From Ichthyocystis sparus (GTDB taxonomy: Bacteria; Pseudomonadota; Gammaproteobacteria; Burkholderiales; 2013Ark19i), in NCBI RefSeq assembly GCF_900078755.1, contig NZ_FKIH01000002.1: DNA of 64,000 bases, one strand, 5' to 3'. Of the stretch, positions 33,859 to 43,835 are shown piece by piece (the first letter of the stretch is position 1; each line of letters begins with the position of its first letter). The translations under genes were made by a program, and so were the position numbers. Below the pieces are notes generated by a model. It was given only the letters and a program-made list of their open reading frames with translations, was not told the origin of the DNA and did no database searches.

Positions 33859-33994
33859 AAGAGTTGCTCCTGATATCAGGTAAGGCGATAAATACGAGGT
33901 CTATACAAATCTGACTGGGGCGTACTTTTTATTACAACCAAGATACCATAAACAGTAGAATAATAATCTTATATTATTTCTCAGAGTTAATTGT

Positions 33995-34549
33995 ATGTCC
34001 GTACTAAAAAAAGATCTAAGAAAAGGATTACGTAATATTCGCGAAAGTATGACCATTGATTATAAATCATGGTCTGACAGAGTTATACAAAAAAAACTAC
34101 TAGAACTCATTTCTAATATTAAAAGCTCTTGGATAGGTTTTTATTTTCCTATTCATGGGGAACCAGACTTATTGCCAATGGCTAGTTTTTTGCAAAATGA
34201 GGGAGCAAGAATATGTTTTCCTCGTGCTAATGACGATGATTCATTGAGTTTTTATCAGTGGCGTCGTGGTGATTTATTTGATAAGGGTCGATACCTAATT
34301 CCAGAATTAATGAACGGTTCTCCAGAAGCAAAAATTGACACTATTGTTATTCCTATGCTCGGATGGACATTGACAGGATACAGGGTGGGATATGGAAAAG
34401 GTTGTTTTGATAGATTTTTGTCTGAATACCCCGAGGTTTTTAGTATAGGTGTTTCTTATTCGAATTTAATCGTTAATCAAGCATTTGAGGAAGAACATGA
34501 TTTACCAGTGCACAAAGTTATTACTGAGAGGGAGATAATTACTTGTTAG
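33995..34549 (+). CDS. 5-formyltetrahydrofolate cyclo-ligase
   Basis: Converts 5-formyl-THF to 5,10-methenyl-THF. Typical pieces are the N-terminal KKDLRKGLRNIRESM, GFYFPIHGEPDLLPM, ICFPRA, and the binding motif GYRVGYGKGCFDRFL. 184 residues, family length. ATG start, no clear Shine-Dalgarno. The 3' end overlaps the convergent topB by 11 bp. Confidence 0.93.
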   Translation: MSVLKKDLRKGLRNIRESMTIDYKSWSDRVIQKKLLELISNIKSSWIGFYFPIHGEPDLLPMASFLQNEGARICFPRANDDDSLSFYQWRRGDLFDKGRYLIPELMNGSPEAKIDTIVIPMLGWTLTGYRVGYGKGCFDRFLSEYPEVFSIGVSYSNLIVNQAFEEEHDLPVHKVITEREIITC

Positions 34550-37184
34550 CTGGTTTTTTTCTAGAAGATGTCTTTGTACTCTTAGCAGTAAGTGCTTTTT
34601 TGACCGTAGATGTTTTCTTTGATGTTGCGGTTGAAGGTTTGGTACGTAGCTTTTTGGTTGTTGCGGTTGAAGATTTGGTACTTACCTTTTTGGCTGGGGC
34701 TGATTTTTCTTTTGTTTTTGTTTCTTGTTTTTTCTCAAATTTGAAACCTATAGATCCGTCATCCTTAACTATGAGGTGAGCGGAAAATGCCCTTCCCTTC
34801 TTGGAAATAAATTTGTCAAGTAGGTCAGTTTCCTTGAATGTTAGTAGCTTAATTATTTGTTCTAACTCTATGTTTCTTTGCAAGATGACCTTGGTTGTTC
34901 TGAATGTACAACGTTTGTCTCCTGTCATGTTTACAGCATTTTCACATGTGTACTTGAACGGTAGTTCAAAGACCCTTCCAGAACACTTGGGGCAATTACC
35001 CAACGGTTGTTTCTCACTGAAGTCTATAGGCTCACTCTGTTCATCAGTCTGACCAAAATCAAACGCTATGCTCCCCTCTTCACTTAGTTTCAAAGCAGCA
35101 GAAAAAGGACGCCCCTGCTTGCTTCTAAAGCCAGTTATGGTGCCCAACGATTTGTTTTTCAATAACTCTTCTATTTCTTCATACTCGAATATGCGCCCTG
35201 CAAGAGCTTTAGGTAACGAAAAATTGCACCCCTGACATTTGAAATAACGATAATTCTCTCGGATAGTATTGTTACAGTGAGGGCATGGTGAAGAAAGCGT
35301 AACGTAATCTCCAGGCACCGTATCAGATTCATAATTTTTGGCCTGTGAGACAATTCTTGCTGTAGTTTCTTTTATTGCCTCCATAAAATTTTCCCGAGAG
35401 AGTTGTTTTTTCTCTATCAGTGATAGTTTGTATTCCCACTCCCCTGTTAGTTCCGGTGATGTTAGCTCTGCTATATCTAAACCACGAAGTAGTGTGATTA
35501 TGGAAAATGCTTTTGCAGCTGGGATTAATTCTTTTCCTTGGCGAACTAAGTATTCTTCGTGTATTAGCCCTTCAATGATTGCAGCCCTCGTGGCAGGAGT
35601 ACCTAGTCCCTTCTTACCCATGGCCTCACGGAATTCATCGTCTTCAACAAATTTTCCTGCGCTCTCCATAGCAGATAGTAGTGATGCTTCTGTGAAACGC
35701 GGTGTGGGCTTGGTATGCAGATTTTTTATTTCAATATTTTTGATATTGGTATTACCTCCAGGGATAAGTGGTAGTAAATCGTCGCTATCTTTTTCTGTGT
35801 TATAGACGACCCTCCAACCTGGTGTTGTTATTACCCTACCCTCTGTGCGAAATTTATGTTGTCCTACAGTGGTAGTACGGGTAGTTATTACAAATTCTGC
35901 AGAGGGGAAAAAAGCGCTTAAGAATCGGCGCATAATGGTATCAAATAACTGCCACTCAATATCTGAAAGTTTTTTAGGAACCATCGTAGTGGGGATAATT
36001 GCAAAGTGATCTGATATTTTTTCATTGTCAAATATTTTTTTGTTGTTGCCGTTAACCCAATTGTTCTTAATTATCTTTTCAGCAAATTCTTTGTATTCGC
36101 TTAATGCAGGAGAAGACTTAATAGTTGCTAATACAGATTTAGACGTATCTACGTAGTCTTCCGGCAGTGCTCGGGCATCTGTTCTGGGATAAGTAATGAC
36201 CTTGTGTTTTTCGTATAATGCCTGGGCAACGTTTAGCGTGGATTTTGCAGATAAACCGAACCTTCTATTGGCGTCACGCTGCAAGCTTGTTAAATCAAAC
36301 AACGGTGGGGGAGATTGTTTGCTGGGCTTTTTTTCATCAACTGCTTTGCCAGTTCCTATACTTAGACATTCTTGTTGGATTTTCTTTGCTGTTTCTTCAT
36401 CCCATATCCTAGTGTTGCGCTGATGCTCCGCGTCAGCAGCTTTCTGGGTGTTATTGGGGTCGAACCATATAGCTTCGTATTCCCCTAATTGCCCTACACT
36501 GAAGTCAGCTATTATTTCCCAATAGGGGTGACTTTTGAATTTGCGAATTTTATTCTCGCGTTCCACCACCATGGTTAGAGTCGGTGTTTGCACTCTGCCA
36601 ACGGTCACTAGGAGAAACCCACCCTCCCTGGAGTTGAAGGCAGTCATGCTCCGAGTGCCATTTATGCCTATCAACCAATCTGCCTCAGCCCTGCATCTTG
36701 CAGCGTCGTTAAGCCCCTGCATTTCTTTGCTACTACGTAGATTTTTGAACCCCTCCTGTATGGAAGCTTGTGTCATTGATCTCAACCACAACCTACGAGT
36801 AGCTTTTTGGGTTCTAGAGAATTGTACTATGTAGCGAAAAATTAACTCACCCTCACGCCCTGCATCACAGGCGTTAATTACTTCCACTATGTCTTTACGT
36901 TTAATTAGCTTAATGAGGGAATTTAGTCGATCTTTAGTTTTTTCAATTTCTCTTAGTTCAAAGTGAGGCGGTATTACCGGTAGTTTTGCAAAGGTCCATT
37001 TCCCTCTTTTGACCTCAAATTCCTCAGGAACAGTTAACTCAAGTAAATGCCCCAATGAGAAACTTACGACAAATTCATCGTTCTCGTAGCGATCCTTATA
37101 CTTTTCAAATTTTCCGAGAGATTTAGCAATATCGGCCGCGACAGATGGTTTTTCAGCAATTATTAGGGTCTTGAGTTGGCTCAT
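34539..37184 (-). CDS. topB: DNA topoisomerase III with zinc-finger and Lys/Thr/Ser-rich tail
   Basis: Type IA topoisomerase. TOPRIM domain TLIIAEKPSVAADIAKSLGK and INACDAGREGELIF; active-site region VITYPRTDARALPEDY with the catalytic Tyr. C-terminal Cys clusters follow (CPHC...CQGC, CPKCSG...CENA), and then a basic tail (about 830-881) of KKxSTxx repeats resembling histone H1-like sequences. 881 residues, longer than the 650 of E. coli. A dprA-smg pair expected upstream in betaproteobacteria is missing here. Confidence 0.95.
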   Translation of the reverse strand: MSQLKTLIIAEKPSVAADIAKSLGKFEKYKDRYENDEFVVSFSLGHLLELTVPEEFEVKRGKWTFAKLPVIPPHFELREIEKTKDRLNSLIKLIKRKDIVEVINACDAGREGELIFRYIVQFSRTQKATRRLWLRSMTQASIQEGFKNLRSSKEMQGLNDAARCRAEADWLIGINGTRSMTAFNSREGGFLLVTVGRVQTPTLTMVVERENKIRKFKSHPYWEIIADFSVGQLGEYEAIWFDPNNTQKAADAEHQRNTRIWDEETAKKIQQECLSIGTGKAVDEKKPSKQSPPPLFDLTSLQRDANRRFGLSAKSTLNVAQALYEKHKVITYPRTDARALPEDYVDTSKSVLATIKSSPALSEYKEFAEKIIKNNWVNGNNKKIFDNEKISDHFAIIPTTMVPKKLSDIEWQLFDTIMRRFLSAFFPSAEFVITTRTTTVGQHKFRTEGRVITTPGWRVVYNTEKDSDDLLPLIPGGNTNIKNIEIKNLHTKPTPRFTEASLLSAMESAGKFVEDDEFREAMGKKGLGTPATRAAIIEGLIHEEYLVRQGKELIPAAKAFSIITLLRGLDIAELTSPELTGEWEYKLSLIEKKQLSRENFMEAIKETTARIVSQAKNYESDTVPGDYVTLSSPCPHCNNTIRENYRYFKCQGCNFSLPKALAGRIFEYEEIEELLKNKSLGTITGFRSKQGRPFSAALKLSEEGSIAFDFGQTDEQSEPIDFSEKQPLGNCPKCSGRVFELPFKYTCENAVNMTGDKRCTFRTTKVILQRNIELEQIIKLLTFKETDLLDKFISKKGRAFSAHLIVKDDGSIGFKFEKKQETKTKEKSAPAKKVSTKSSTATTKKLRTKPSTATSKKTSTVKKALTAKSTKTSSRKKPANK

Positions 37185-37327
37185 GGGGTGTTCGCAAAAA
37201 GGTTACAAAAAAACTACCTAAAGCTATTTTGCCCGGGAAGAAATTTTTGTCCAGGACAAGAGGAAGCTATAGGTTGCCTACGTTAAGAGTTCGTTACCGA
37301 AGAAAGATAGCAGCTTTTTTGTTTTCT

Positions 37328-38257
37328 TTATTGATTTCTTTTATTGGTTACCATGTATCCAGGCTCTATAACTTCTTCGGCTGACGTTACTATAGCGTAG
37401 GAAACGTCGTGAAAAACTGAAATTACCATCAGCTTCCCTATAAGGTTTTTATCATATATGACCTTAGGTATGCCACTTTTGGGCTTAAGTCTGAATCCCC
37501 TATGCCTTTTACGGCCCTTATGCTCACTTTTAGGTAGTATTTTATCAACTGTGGAGTACTGTGGTTTGTACACAAAAAATAGGTCCCCCTGTGTAACGCC
37601 ATTTTTTTCACCTAATCCTATAGATACTATGTCTAGACCTCCAGCAAAAGTCATCATAGACTCGCCATATATGGAGTAGATGCTGGTTACCTTTTCTTTT
37701 TCATTTTCCCCAGCCATCCGCGGTATAATTTTGGAAAGCTCTATCTTTACTTTGGGCACTGTAAGGCTGGTTATACTTATTTCACGCAATGTCTTAGTAA
37801 TTAGCACCTTACTTACAATCCCTGATGATACTACCCGTCCCTCCCCTGCTTTAATGAGTTCCGTTCCTATTACATGTTTTGTTCCCGGCACAATCACGTT
37901 TTTACCACTATTGACTATATCCACTATGGTGTTTTCTGGAATAGATCCTATGTTTTTTACATAAAGTGTGTCTCCTTCAGAGGCTATAGCTTTCCCGCCA
38001 CTTAAAGATAGAATTTTACCTATTATGATACTACTACTATTGTTGTTCTCTATTGATAGCGGAAAGTCTAAAAAAGATTCTATTTGGTTTAGCTTTACAA
38101 GATCGCTATATTGATCTTTAGGCTGTCCTTGCGTTCTAATATGCGGTGAGATCGTCACTGTGTTTGCCGAGGATCCGTGGTCAGTCCATGGAGACGAGGA
38201 GACCGCGGGCGCAAGTAGTATTGCGATTGAGCCTGCGATGGCGGTGGATTTTCTCAT
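37328..38257 (-). CDS. Exported protein like the LysM-family neighbour of def, LysM domain not visible
   Basis: A 309-residue protein with a cleavable signal peptide (about 1-22). Its position between topB and def, and its C-terminal pattern (SIYGESMMTFAGGLDIVSIGLG, GVTQGDLFFVYK, IGKLMVISVFHDVSYAIVTSAEEVIEPGYMV), match the betaproteobacterial LysM-domain proteins at this locus. The N-terminal LysM (Gly-Asp-Thr-Leu-like) repeat itself is not recognisable, so peptidoglycan binding may be lost. Assignment by context and C-terminus, moderate certainty. Confidence 0.7.
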   Translation of the reverse strand: MRKSTAIAGSIAILLAPAVSSSPWTDHGSSANTVTISPHIRTQGQPKDQYSDLVKLNQIESFLDFPLSIENNNSSSIIIGKILSLSGGKAIASEGDTLYVKNIGSIPENTIVDIVNSGKNVIVPGTKHVIGTELIKAGEGRVVSSGIVSKVLITKTLREISITSLTVPKVKIELSKIIPRMAGENEKEKVTSIYSIYGESMMTFAGGLDIVSIGLGEKNGVTQGDLFFVYKPQYSTVDKILPKSEHKGRKRHRGFRLKPKSGIPKVIYDKNLIGKLMVISVFHDVSYAIVTSAEEVIEPGYMVTNKRNQ

Positions 38258-38307
38258 AAGAGTCCATGTGGTTTTCTGTCAAATGAATTTTATAGGCTAT
38301 CTCTCAT

Positions 38308-38811
38308 ATGTCCATACTGACCATACTATCGTATCCAGATTCTAGGCTACGGCTTAAGGCTAGCCCTGTTACCAGTTTTAGTGCAGATTTGGCGGTACTT
38401 TCTGACAATATGGCTGATACCATGTACCGTTGCAAGGGTATAGGTTTGGCTGCTACCCAAGTTAATGTACAGCAGCGACTAATAGTTGTTGACATTTCTG
38501 ATAAACGAGATGAGTTGAAGGTCTTTGTTAACCCTAAGGTGATTGACAGTAGTGGTACTGTTGTGACACGCGAGGGTTGTCTTTCGGTTGCTGAGGTTAT
38601 GGGCGATGTTGAACGTCCGTCGCATATTGTACTGGAATACCATACCCTTAGGGGTAAGCATTGTACTACAGAAGCAGATGGATTGCTTGCTGTTTGTATT
38701 CAGCATGAAATAGATCATTTAAATGGCGTTGTTTTTATCGATCATTTGGACGAGAGTGAACGTTCGAAGGTGGATGCTTTCTTTGCTAACCGTAGTTCTC
38801 AGGCCTCTTAA
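38308..38811 (+). CDS. def: Peptide deformylase
   Basis: Removes the N-formyl group from new proteins. All three metal-site motifs are present: GIGLAATQ, EGCLSV and HEIDH. 167 residues. Divergent from the exported protein upstream. fmt follows 38 bp downstream. Confidence 0.97.
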   Translation: MSILTILSYPDSRLRLKASPVTSFSADLAVLSDNMADTMYRCKGIGLAATQVNVQQRLIVVDISDKRDELKVFVNPKVIDSSGTVVTREGCLSVAEVMGDVERPSHIVLEYHTLRGKHCTTEADGLLAVCIQHEIDHLNGVVFIDHLDESERSKVDAFFANRSSQAS

Positions 38812-38849
38812 GTTTTATTTGTGCTTTACAGAGGGAAGGTTTTTGTCGG

Positions 38850-39797
38850 GTGAATATTGTTTTTGCTGGCACGCCTGACTTTGGTGCTGCTACTTTGAAA
38901 GCGATCTTGTGTGACTACAAAGTTTCTGCGGTTGTGACTATGCCAGATCGTCCAGCTGGGCGAGGTATGAAGGAAAGAATGTCTCCAGTTAAGGAGATTG
39001 CCTTGTTGAACACGATTCCTGTCTTGCAGCCTGAGGCACTGGGTGATCCTGAATTTATGGAAGCTTTGAAGTCATATTCTCCAGATATTATTGTTGTATC
39101 CGCCTACGGAAGTTTTTTCCCCAAATCTGTCCTGTGTTTGCCACCTCTGGGCTGTATCAATGTTCATGCTTCGCTTCTACCAAAACACCGTGGTGCGTCG
39201 CCTATTGCTCAAGCTATTCTTCAAGGTGATAGTATTGCCGGTGTGTCAATTATTAGCATGACCAGCGTATTGGATGCAGGACCTGTGCTTGTTTCATTGT
39301 CTACTCCGTTGTCTCCTAAGATGGAAGTTTCTGCTTTACATAATGTTTTGTCTTGCTTGGGGGGAAAGGCTGTTCGTATTGCATTACAAAGAATTGAAAA
39401 AGGAGTTGTTTGTTCTCATGAACAGTGTGGGACGGAAGCGACATATGCTCCCAAGTTGGGGAGGCGGTGTACTATAGATTGGTCAAAAAGTGCTTCTGAA
39501 TTGGATCGGTTTGTGAGAGCATTAGGAAACTTTCCGGGTGTGTACTCTACCTATAATAATAAGCTCATAAAGATAATATCACTTGAGCCTGTTACGGATA
39601 TAGTAAGGTCTATTTACGGACTTCCTGGGGCAATATTGTCTATACATAAAACAGGCATAGTGGTTAGCTGTGGTGACGGGTGTGTGCGCCTGCTTAAGTT
39701 GCAAAAACCAGGAGGCAAACGCTTGTCTGCTTTTGAGTTTTCTTTGGGTTCTGGCTTAGCTGTTGGTGGGGTGTTGGGTCTTGGTTCAGTTGTGTAG
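38850..39797 (+). CDS. fmt: Methionyl-tRNA formyltransferase
   Basis: Formylates initiator Met-tRNA using 10-formyl-THF. N-terminus NIVFAGTPDFGAATL, the active-site NVHASLLPKHRGASPIAQAIL with the SLLP motif, and a C-terminal OB domain with WSKSASELDRFVRALGNFPGV. 315 residues. GTG start. Partner of def in the formylation cycle. Confidence 0.97.
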   Translation: MNIVFAGTPDFGAATLKAILCDYKVSAVVTMPDRPAGRGMKERMSPVKEIALLNTIPVLQPEALGDPEFMEALKSYSPDIIVVSAYGSFFPKSVLCLPPLGCINVHASLLPKHRGASPIAQAILQGDSIAGVSIISMTSVLDAGPVLVSLSTPLSPKMEVSALHNVLSCLGGKAVRIALQRIEKGVVCSHEQCGTEATYAPKLGRRCTIDWSKSASELDRFVRALGNFPGVYSTYNNKLIKIISLEPVTDIVRSIYGLPGAILSIHKTGIVVSCGDGCVRLLKLQKPGGKRLSAFEFSLGSGLAVGGVLGLGSVV

Positions 39798-39817
39798 GTT
39801 TTTCATGATCATATTGA

Positions 39818-41101
39818 ATGTCTCTTTCTTCTCTTGGTGAAGTTTTGCGCTTGAGCGCGGTTGTCCTGTCCGAAGTTATGCGAGGGCGTTCTTTGACTAC
39901 GGCATTTGTCTCTGTATCTATACCTGATTTTTTGTTGTCAGCTGTTCGGGCCACTTCGTACGATGTTGTTAGGAGCCTAAACTATGTTATGGCTGCCTTT
40001 TCCCACTGTCTAGACAGTACCAACAGTAAATTGGATCCGTTCTTTCATAGCCTAATGTTGGTGGCTTTTTCTAAATTAGAAACTAATCAATATTGTTCTT
40101 ATGCGATCGTTGATCAGACCGTTAATGTTGTTAAAAAGAGTAAGTATCGTCACCTGTCAGGTTTTGCAAATGCAGTTCTTAGGAGGTATCTCCGCGAAAG
40201 GGACGTTTTGAGGGAGGCATTGTCTAAGGACGATAGTTTGAGGTATTGCTTGCCAGATTGGTGGTGCCAGCTCTTGAAAAAGCAGTATCCTGATTTTTGG
40301 CAGGAACTTGCTAAGGAGTTGCTTTGCCACCCACCGATGTCGTTACGTGTTAACAGAAGGAAAGTTCCTCTAAGCGAATACGTTGATATTTTGAATAAAA
40401 TGCATATTGACCATAGTGTCATTGATCAGTACTCCATTATTTTGGATAGGCCCTGTCCCCAAAAGGACCTACCCCATTATGATGATGGATACGTTTCTGT
40501 GCAGGACTATGGTGCACAGAAAATTACATCTTTCATTAATTTAAATAAAGGCGATCGCTTACTTGATGCTTGTTGTGGATCTGGAGGCAAACTGTGTGCT
40601 GTTTTAGAGTCATTTGATGGACTTGATGTTGTAGCCGTAGACAACGACTGTGTTAGGTTGTCTCGGTTGCGTGAAGAATTAAAAAGATTGCAATTGGATG
40701 CTACTGTCATTCAAGCTGATTTGTTCGATCTTTGTCAATGGTGGAATGGAGTTCCATTTGATGTCATAGTGTTAGATGTTCCTTGTTCTGGCTCCGGAAG
40801 TGTGCGTAGACATATTTGTTCTAAGTGGCATAAAAGACAGGAGGATTTGTTGAATTTTTCACGTATTCAGTCCAATATGTTGCTAGCTCTTTGGCCTTTA
40901 CTTAAGCAAGGGGGGCAGCTTTTGTATGTAACTTGTTCTTTGTTCGATGAGGAAAATCTGATTCCTTTGAGATTTTTAGTAGATAGATTTACAGACGCCT
41001 TTGTTGCACATTTGCCGGGGCAGAACGGTGTGTGGGGTGTTAACTTGCACCCAGGTCCATATAGCGATGGTTTTTTCTATGCTGCTCTTACCAAAAAGTA
41101 G
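39818..41101 (+). CDS. rsmB: 16S rRNA m5C967 methyltransferase RsmB
   Basis: An N-terminal NusB-like domain (YCSYAIVDQTVNVVKKSKYRHLSGFANAVLRRYLR, abbreviated positions 85-125) is followed by a SAM-binding methyltransferase: QDYGAQKITSF, LLDACCGSGGKLCAVLE, VLDVPCSGSGSVRRH with the catalytic Cys, and LYVTCSLFDEEN. 427 residues. Typical operon partner of fmt. Confidence 0.95.
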   Translation: MSLSSLGEVLRLSAVVLSEVMRGRSLTTAFVSVSIPDFLLSAVRATSYDVVRSLNYVMAAFSHCLDSTNSKLDPFFHSLMLVAFSKLETNQYCSYAIVDQTVNVVKKSKYRHLSGFANAVLRRYLRERDVLREALSKDDSLRYCLPDWWCQLLKKQYPDFWQELAKELLCHPPMSLRVNRRKVPLSEYVDILNKMHIDHSVIDQYSIILDRPCPQKDLPHYDDGYVSVQDYGAQKITSFINLNKGDRLLDACCGSGGKLCAVLESFDGLDVVAVDNDCVRLSRLREELKRLQLDATVIQADLFDLCQWWNGVPFDVIVLDVPCSGSGSVRRHICSKWHKRQEDLLNFSRIQSNMLLALWPLLKQGGQLLYVTCSLFDEENLIPLRFLVDRFTDAFVAHLPGQNGVWGVNLHPGPYSDGFFYAALTKK

Positions 41102-41690
41102 TAAAGCGCGCAACTTATCTGTGGTTTTGATCAAGTTGATGGCCCCCCTACTTTTTTTTCTGCCTGGATCTTGTTTGGGGCAGATTCTTATAACTCATGG
41201 CTCTTTATCCTACAAAGGCGGGTGTTTGTCTGTTCAGTACGCGTTTAAGGTGAGCTTTCCCGACGATTTGAATAATTTAGTTCGCTTGGGTGTTGCTGTA
41301 TATCTGGGCTCTGAGTTTCGTTTGGAGAAGAAGAGGAGTTTTTGGTTTGATGAGCAACTCGTTGATGAAACCCAGGAGTGGAAGATTTCTTACCACGCTA
41401 TTACAGGTAAGTATTACTTGACCCGCAATGGCAGCTATCTACCATTTAATTCATTGGATGAGCTTTTGTCTCAATTGAATCATATTTACAGTTGGCAGTT
41501 GACTTGTTCAATACGGATGTTGGATTCTTCCCAGTATCAGGCTATGATGCGGGTTTTTATAGTGACTGACAAGCTACCATCAGTTTTTCAGATAGGTTCG
41601 GGTGGGTATATTAGGTGGCAGTCCGATTCTGGTTGGTTACGCTGGGACTTTATGTTAAATGAAGGTGCTTTTAGTGTTGATGCACTATGA
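41079..41690 (+). CDS. DUF4390 exported protein
   Basis: Protein of unknown function always found between rsmB and ntrY in betaproteobacteria, as here. It has a signal peptide ending near SCLGQ. The body (SVQYAFKVSFPDDLNNLVRLGVAVYL, FWFDEQLVDETQEWKISYHAITGKYYL, in separate parts) has the DUF4390 pattern. The start is uncertain: ATG 41079 overlaps rsmB by 23 bp; GTG 41121 lies just past it. The stop overlaps ntrY by four bases. Confidence 0.8.
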   Translation: MLLLPKSSKARNLSVVLIKLMAPLLFFLPGSCLGQILITHGSLSYKGGCLSVQYAFKVSFPDDLNNLVRLGVAVYLGSEFRLEKKRSFWFDEQLVDETQEWKISYHAITGKYYLTRNGSYLPFNSLDELLSQLNHIYSWQLTCSIRMLDSSQYQAMMRVFIVTDKLPSVFQIGSGGYIRWQSDSGWLRWDFMLNEGAFSVDAL

Positions 41691-43801
41691 AATACATACT
41701 GTCTGCGTTGGCTATTTGTTCAATTTTTCTTCTTTTATTGATTACTTTTGGCACGGCCAATTATCCTATTTTAGCTCGCTATTTCTGGGTTTTTGTCCTA
41801 TTTGACATAGTGCTTTCTCTCTGTTCTATTGCACTAATATTTTTTCAGATTAAAAATTTAGTGTGCCAGTACCACGCTAGGAGGTTTGGTGCACATCTTA
41901 AGATGCGACTGGTAATTTTGGTTGCATCCGCTTCTTTTTTCCCAGGGGTAGTGATTTACTTGGTTTCTATAGGATTTGTTACACATAGTATTGAGTCGTG
42001 GTTCGACGTTCATGTTGATAAGGCACTAGAGTCAGGCGTCAAGCTAGGTAGAGACATGCTTGATACTATGCTCCACAATTTGTCCGCGATTGCTCGGGAT
42101 AACGTTATTTATTTAAATTCTTCCTCTGCCAATAATTCCAAGTTGAGTCGATTACTAATCAAGCTGAAAGATTCTTCTCAGTCTGATGATGTCTTTATTG
42201 TGGATTTACATGGTAGGGTTTTATCCTATGTGTCAGACCATAGCCTATCGTTGCAGCCCATTGGTATTCCCACTGCCGCCCAGTTATCAGAAGCAAAGAA
42301 TTTGGGATCGCTGTCCATGGTTACTATTCACTCAAAAAGCAATCGTTATGGGCTAATGGTTATTAGACCGCTTATTGGTTCCTATATGGTTCCACAAGAA
42401 TTGTTTTTGGTGCTACAAAAGAGTATCCCCGATTCTTTAAGCAAGTCCTTAACTAGTGTTGAAGATGCTAATAGAGATTACGCTACATTAGCGTTTTCCA
42501 GGAAAAACCTGAAGAACCTCTACATACTGTCACTTACGTTGGTTTTGTTGCTGATATTGTTATTTGCTGTCTTGGCGGCCATCTATTACAGTGATCTTTT
42601 GGCCGCTCCTCTTTTTATCCTATTTGAAGGAACCGAGGCTGTCTCCCACGGAGATTTTTCTCCTAGGAAGTTTAGTGGAGGTACTGATGAGTTATCCTTG
42701 CTGACTCGACTTTTCCATCAGATGACGGGTCAATTAAGAGAGGCTAAGCAATTAGCAGAGGAGAGGAGTATAGAAATAGAGCGGGAACGCTCTTATTTAT
42801 CCAATATATTGAAGACATTAACAGCGGGAGTAATAACCTTTGATGCGCATTTTCGTGTAAAGGCTATAAATAAAAGTGCTACAGAGATTTTGGGAGATGA
42901 TTGTGAAGATTTACTTAATATCAGCTTGAGTTCTTGGACAAGACTATGTGAAATTTCAGAGCTTATTTTAAGTAATTTTTCCTTAACTCAATCAACTTGG
43001 AGAAGACAAATTAACTATACTTCATCTTCATCCGATAAATCTCTTCTGGTTCGGGGGGCTTATTTTAGTCACGATGATGAAGGAGGGTATATTGTAGTTT
43101 TTGACGATTTGACTCCACTGGTTCATGCACAGAAGATGGTGCTTTGGGGGGAGGTTGCTCAGCGGTTAGCTCACGAAATTAAGAACCCGCTTATGCCTAT
43201 TCAGCTTTCTGCTGAACGTCTTCAGTTAAAGTTGTCCGATAAGTTGTTCGGTGATGATAGGTTAATGCTAGAAAAATCTACTCGCTTGATTGTTAGGCAA
43301 GTTGTTGCAATGAAGGATTTAATAAATGATTTTAGAGATTTGACACAGTTACCTGTTCCTCAAGTTTTTCCGATAAAGATTTCTGACTTGGTAACCGAGG
43401 TTACATCATTGTACGAACAGGATAATTTTAAAATTAATCTGGATTTGGATAGTAGGGATGTTAACGTATTGGTGGATGAGAAACAGATAAGGCAAGTTTT
43501 GCACAATCTTTTGAGAAATGCTTTGGATGCTGTTTCTGAAGAAAAGCATCCTTGTGTTGGTGTGAGGCTATATTATGAGAATTCTATGGCTGTGGTTGTT
43601 GTGTCTGACAATGGTGTGGGTTTCCCTCCCCATCTGATTAAAAAGGTGTTTGAGCCGTATGTTACTAGTAAGCTTAGGGGGACAGGGTTGGGTCTAGCCA
43701 TAGTTAAGAAAATTATTGATGAGCATGATGGGACTATAGAAGTTCGTAATGATGTTAAAGGTGCTTCTGTGATAGTGGCTTTGCCGTGTATTAGGCAGTA
43801 G
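41687..43801 (+). CDS. ntrY: NtrY-family sensor histidine kinase
   Basis: A 704-residue membrane kinase. Several N-terminal membrane segments and a periplasmic domain, then HAMP (about 300-355), PAS (about 373-475), the H-box AQRLAHEIKNPLMPIQLSAE, N-box LLRNALDAVSEE, and the G boxes DNGVGFP and GTGLGLAIVKK. In relatives it senses nitrogen or redox state; the signal here is not shown. Adjacent to its partner ntrX. Confidence 0.93.
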   Translation: MKYILSALAICSIFLLLLITFGTANYPILARYFWVFVLFDIVLSLCSIALIFFQIKNLVCQYHARRFGAHLKMRLVILVASASFFPGVVIYLVSIGFVTHSIESWFDVHVDKALESGVKLGRDMLDTMLHNLSAIARDNVIYLNSSSANNSKLSRLLIKLKDSSQSDDVFIVDLHGRVLSYVSDHSLSLQPIGIPTAAQLSEAKNLGSLSMVTIHSKSNRYGLMVIRPLIGSYMVPQELFLVLQKSIPDSLSKSLTSVEDANRDYATLAFSRKNLKNLYILSLTLVLLLILLFAVLAAIYYSDLLAAPLFILFEGTEAVSHGDFSPRKFSGGTDELSLLTRLFHQMTGQLREAKQLAEERSIEIERERSYLSNILKTLTAGVITFDAHFRVKAINKSATEILGDDCEDLLNISLSSWTRLCEISELILSNFSLTQSTWRRQINYTSSSSDKSLLVRGAYFSHDDEGGYIVVFDDLTPLVHAQKMVLWGEVAQRLAHEIKNPLMPIQLSAERLQLKLSDKLFGDDRLMLEKSTRLIVRQVVAMKDLINDFRDLTQLPVPQVFPIKISDLVTEVTSLYEQDNFKINLDLDSRDVNVLVDEKQIRQVLHNLLRNALDAVSEEKHPCVGVRLYYENSMAVVVVSDNGVGFPPHLIKKVFEPYVTSKLRGTGLGLAIVKKIIDEHDGTIEVRNDVKGASVIVALPCIRQ

Positions 43802-43835
43802 TTTTTTTGTGTTTTCGAGTCAAAAAGGTGTAGAT

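Noticed and set aside
33859..33994. LexA box upstream of recA
   Set aside because: CTGTTTATGGTATCTT has the left half only; the required CAG at the right spacing is missing.
33859..33994. 6S RNA next to the 5-formyl-THF cyclo-ligase gene
   Set aside because: The gap to recA is only about 136 bp and shows no long imperfect hairpin.
35338..35805. 155-codon plus-strand frame inside topB
   Set aside because: Antisense shadow of topB, Ser-rich by frame effect, no ribosome-binding site.
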